Below, in pieces: positions 5,240 to 7,362 of a stretch of DNA of 7,362 bases; within the stretch, counting starts at the first letter, position 1; every line of letters begins with the position of its first letter. The stretch comes from JAVBOP01 sp031550405. Lineage in GTDB: Bacteria > Bacteroidota > Ignavibacteria > Kapaibacteriales > UBA2268. The notes beneath the pieces were generated by a model. That model ran no database searches and had not been told where the DNA came from. It saw only the letters and a program-made list of their open reading frames with translations. The position numbers were made by a program, and so were the translations under genes. The stretch is from assembly GCA_031550405.1 (NCBI GenBank), contig JAVBOP010000086.1, forward strand, positions 1-7,362, read 5' to 3'.

Positions 5240-7336
5240 CTACTGCTTACTAATAGCAACATATATTTTCTCTTCTAAAAACTCTATCTCGCTGTCTTTA
5301 GGTAAGTTATCTACGAATGTAATGTTAATAGCGAGGGTTTCGTTCATAATATGCTCCTGCTTGGTAAGTACAGCTGATTTTATTTCATCATTTGCGCATA
5401 AGCTAATGTTAATTCTATCAGTTACCTCAAATCCAGAATCTTTACGTAAATTCTGAACACGATTTACCAATTCGCGGGCAATACCTTCTTTTCTCAAGTC
5501 ATCATCAAGCGTTGTGTCAAGAGCAACTGTAATTCCACTTTCGCTTGCAACAAGCCAGCCTTCAATATCATTGCTCGAAATTTCTATGTCCGCAAGCTCA
5601 ATTGTAAGCAGTTCATCATCAATCTTTACTTCGATTTGCTTATTTCTTTCAATGAGCTTAATCTCTTCATTTGTAAATGACTTAATAGCATTTGCCACTG
5701 CCTGCGTATTCTTGCCAAATTTCTTACCAAGTGTCTTGAAATTGCCCTTTGCTTGTTTGGAAATAATATTCGATGTTTCGTCAGTTACAAATTCGATTTC
5801 CTTAATATTAATCTCGTCCATGATAATATCAGCAACGATTTGTATATCGCGGCGTTGGGCAGGATTTATAACAGGAACGAGTATGCGCCGCAACGGCTGC
5901 CGAACACGCATCTTAGATTTTCCACGTAAGAAGTGAGCCAATGAAACTATTTTTTGTGCAATATCCATACGCCGCTCGAGGTCGATATTGATTAAATTTT
6001 GTTCATAATTCGGCATGTCAATCATGTGTATAGAAACAGGATCATTATCACATCTCAACCTATTATACAACGCATCAGACAAAAATGGTGTAATTGGCGA
6101 TATCATTGCACATATTTTTAATAAAATTTCATGCAAAGTTTGATATGCTGCTATTTTATCATCGTCTTTTTCGCCTTTCCAGAAACGGCGGCGATTGCGG
6201 CGGATATACCAGTTTGATAGCTCATTTATAGTGAAATTCTGCACCGCACGAGCTGCTTTCGTCAAGTCATAATCATTCATGTGCTTTGTATATTTAGCAA
6301 TTAGGGTATTCAAGCGAGATATAACCCACATATCAATCTCTGGTCGCTTGTCATAATCAATATGTGCTTCACTGTCGTCAAACCCATCAATATTTGCATA
6401 TAGAGCAAAAAAGGCATAAGTATTTGTAAGCGAGCGGAAAAAGTCTGAAATCACGGTCTTAGCTATATCCTCCTCATTGAAAAGCGTTGTCCTCCAAGGT
6501 GGATTGCTCGCAAGCAGATACCAGCGAACCGCATCTGCACCGTATTTCTCCATAATTTCAAATGGATCAATAGTATTACCGAGACGCTTAGACATCTTAA
6601 CGCCATGCCTATCTAATATCAATTCATTCACAACTATGTTTAAAAACGCAGGCTTACCAAATAATGCAGATGCAATATTATGCAAAGTATAAAACCAGCC
6701 GCGTGTTTGATCAATGCCTTCAGCGATAAAATCGCCAGGGAACTGCTGTTCAAATAACTCCTTATTTTCAAAGGGATAATGGAATTGCGCAAAGAACATA
6801 GCACCCGAATCAAACCATACATCAATCACCTCATGCGTGCGGCGATATGTATTGCCATTTTTTTCAAACACTATATTATCAACAAATGGACGATGCAAGT
6901 CAAATTCAATACCGCACTCAGCGACAGGAACACGGCGACCATCAGGCATTTCATATAAACCTTGCTTAGCTTCAGCAATAGAACCAATAGCAAAGAAGTC
7001 GCTTTTATCCTTTTCATTCACCCAGATAGGTAGGGGAGTACCCCAATATCTATCACGAGAAAGCGACCAATCCTTCACCTCTTCAAGCCAATTGCCAAAA
7101 CGCCCTTCACCGATTTCCTTAGGCTGCCAGTTGATTTGTTTGTTCAGCTCGACCATTGTCTCTTTATATTCAGTTGAACGTATAAACCATGACTCGCGAG
7201 CGTAGTACATAATTGGATTGCCAGTACGCCAGCAATGCGGATAATTATGCACATAATCATTTGTTGAGCGATATATTTTGTCGTTATATTTGAGCCAGAT
7301 TATAATATCTTTATCAGCACCTTCTTCAACATGGTC
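5240..7336 (-). CDS. ileS: Isoleucyl-tRNA synthetase, 3' part (N-terminus outside window)
   Basis: The enzyme charges tRNA-Ile with isoleucine in the cytoplasm. The open part gives about 698 residues; family members have about 1,000 or more, so the HIGH-motif N-terminal region lies beyond the right edge. Seen from the N-terminal side: YPHCWRTGNPIMYYARESWF, the SRDRYWGTPLPIW editing-to-catalytic transition, DVWFDSGAMFFAQFHYP, EGIDQTRGWFYTLH, the catalytic KMSKR loop (6584-6598) and NPPWRTTLF. These are followed by the anticodon-binding helical domain (SNWYIRRNRRRFW near 6185-6225) and a C-terminal extension resembling DUF5915 instead of the zinc-binding tail of E. coli-type enzymes. This is the eukaryote-like IleRS class common in the FCB group. 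The frame continues upstream of the GTG at 7250-7252 with convincing IleRS sequence (DHVEEGADKDII) up to an in-frame TAA at 7337-7339. The TAG stop is at 5240-5242, convergent with the LCP gene. Confidence 0.93.
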   Translation of the reverse strand, partial: DHVEEGADKDIIIWLKYNDKIYRSTNDYVHNYPHCWRTGNPIMYYARESWFIRSTEYKETMVELNKQINWQPKEIGEGRFGNWLEEVKDWSLSRDRYWGTPLPIWVNEKDKSDFFAIGSIAEAKQGLYEMPDGRRVPVAECGIEFDLHRPFVDNIVFEKNGNTYRRTHEVIDVWFDSGAMFFAQFHYPFENKELFEQQFPGDFIAEGIDQTRGWFYTLHNIASALFGKPAFLNIVVNELILDRHGVKMSKRLGNTIDPFEIMEKYGADAVRWYLLASNPPWRTTLFNEEDIAKTVISDFFRSLTNTYAFFALYANIDGFDDSEAHIDYDKRPEIDMWVISRLNTLIAKYTKHMNDYDLTKAARAVQNFTINELSNWYIRRNRRRFWKGEKDDDKIAAYQTLHEILLKICAMISPITPFLSDALYNRLRCDNDPVSIHMIDMPNYEQNLINIDLERRMDIAQKIVSLAHFLRGKSKMRVRQPLRRILVPVINPAQRRDIQIVADIIMDEINIKEIEFVTDETSNIISKQAKGNFKTLGKKFGKNTQAVANAIKSFTNEEIKLIERNKQIEVKIDDELLTIELADIEISSNDIEGWLVASESGITVALDTTLDDDLRKEGIARELVNRVQNLRKDSGFEVTDRINISLCANDEIKSAVLTKQEHIMNETLAINITFVDNLPKDSEIEFLEEKIYVAISKQ

Positions 7337-7362
7337 TTAATAAGTGAATGTTTTTATGGCTC
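7337..7362 (-). other. ileS reading frame beyond an in-frame TAA (window edge)
   Basis: On the minus strand the ileS frame at the right edge reads A-I-K-T-F-T-Y-stop-D-H-V-E-E. The TAA occupies 7337-7339. Coding sense seems to continue on both sides, so this looks like one codon mutated (GAA to TAA would be a single change) or miscalled, rather than a natural gene end. Nothing else is resolvable in these last bases. Confidence 0.5.

Noticed and set aside
5012..5278. Plus-strand open frame of 88 codons just after the LCP gene
   Set aside because: It overlaps the LCP hairpin, the ileS terminator and the 3' end of ileS, and its composition is simply AT-rich. No recognisable protein features.
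5514..5936. Plus-strand open frames within ileS (also 6477-6692 and 6837-7205)
   Set aside because: They are antisense shadows of a clearly conserved isoleucyl-tRNA synthetase.
1..7362. CRISPR array, toxin-antitoxin pair or known phage-defence operon
   Set aside because: No regularly spaced direct repeats, no cas-like genes and no compact two-gene toxin-antitoxin layout are present.

Overview
The window looks like a low-GC chromosomal segment from a member of the Bacteroidota/FCB group. The evidence is one textbook Bacteroidota promoter (TTTG-N20-TATATTTG, 89-120), start codons without Shine-Dalgarno sequences, an FSSC lipobox, and a Bacteroidota-type transposase. No single marker fixes the genus. 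Both edges appear to cut genes.

From left to right: (1) positions 2-70 may be the last codons of a gene that begins outside the window. (2) A small coiled-coil protein gene (162-473) lies behind a strong promoter whose -7 box sits in the loop of a perfect 13-bp inverted repeat, and is followed by a 13-bp hairpin (489-524). (3) A 1,542-bp insertion element (693-2234) is bounded by perfect 26-bp terminal inverted repeats. It holds an IS1595-type transposase gene and a passenger gene for a P63C-domain protein, ending in a hairpin terminator. (4) A lipoprotein HAD-superfamily phosphatase gene (2462-3472) is followed by a strong rho-independent terminator. (5) A membrane-anchored LytR-CpsA-Psr (LCP) protein gene (3712-5007) comes next. 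(6) On the opposite strand is the 3' two-thirds of an isoleucyl-tRNA synthetase gene (5240 to the right edge), with its own terminator at 5195-5221.

The genes do not form one operon: terminators or long gaps separate them and the last gene is convergent. The most unusual part is the insertion element. Its transposase has been fused in frame from N-terminal and C-terminal pieces, so the catalytic core is missing. Its 324-residue passenger protein can be rebuilt by repairing two one-base losses and one stop codon. The element therefore looks like a decayed, non-autonomous passenger-carrying transposon: if it moves at all it would need a transposase supplied from elsewhere. A second oddity is an in-frame TAA in ileS just inside the right edge.

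The gaps 525-692, 2235-2461 and 5046-5194 are AT-rich and show no gene that I can recognise.
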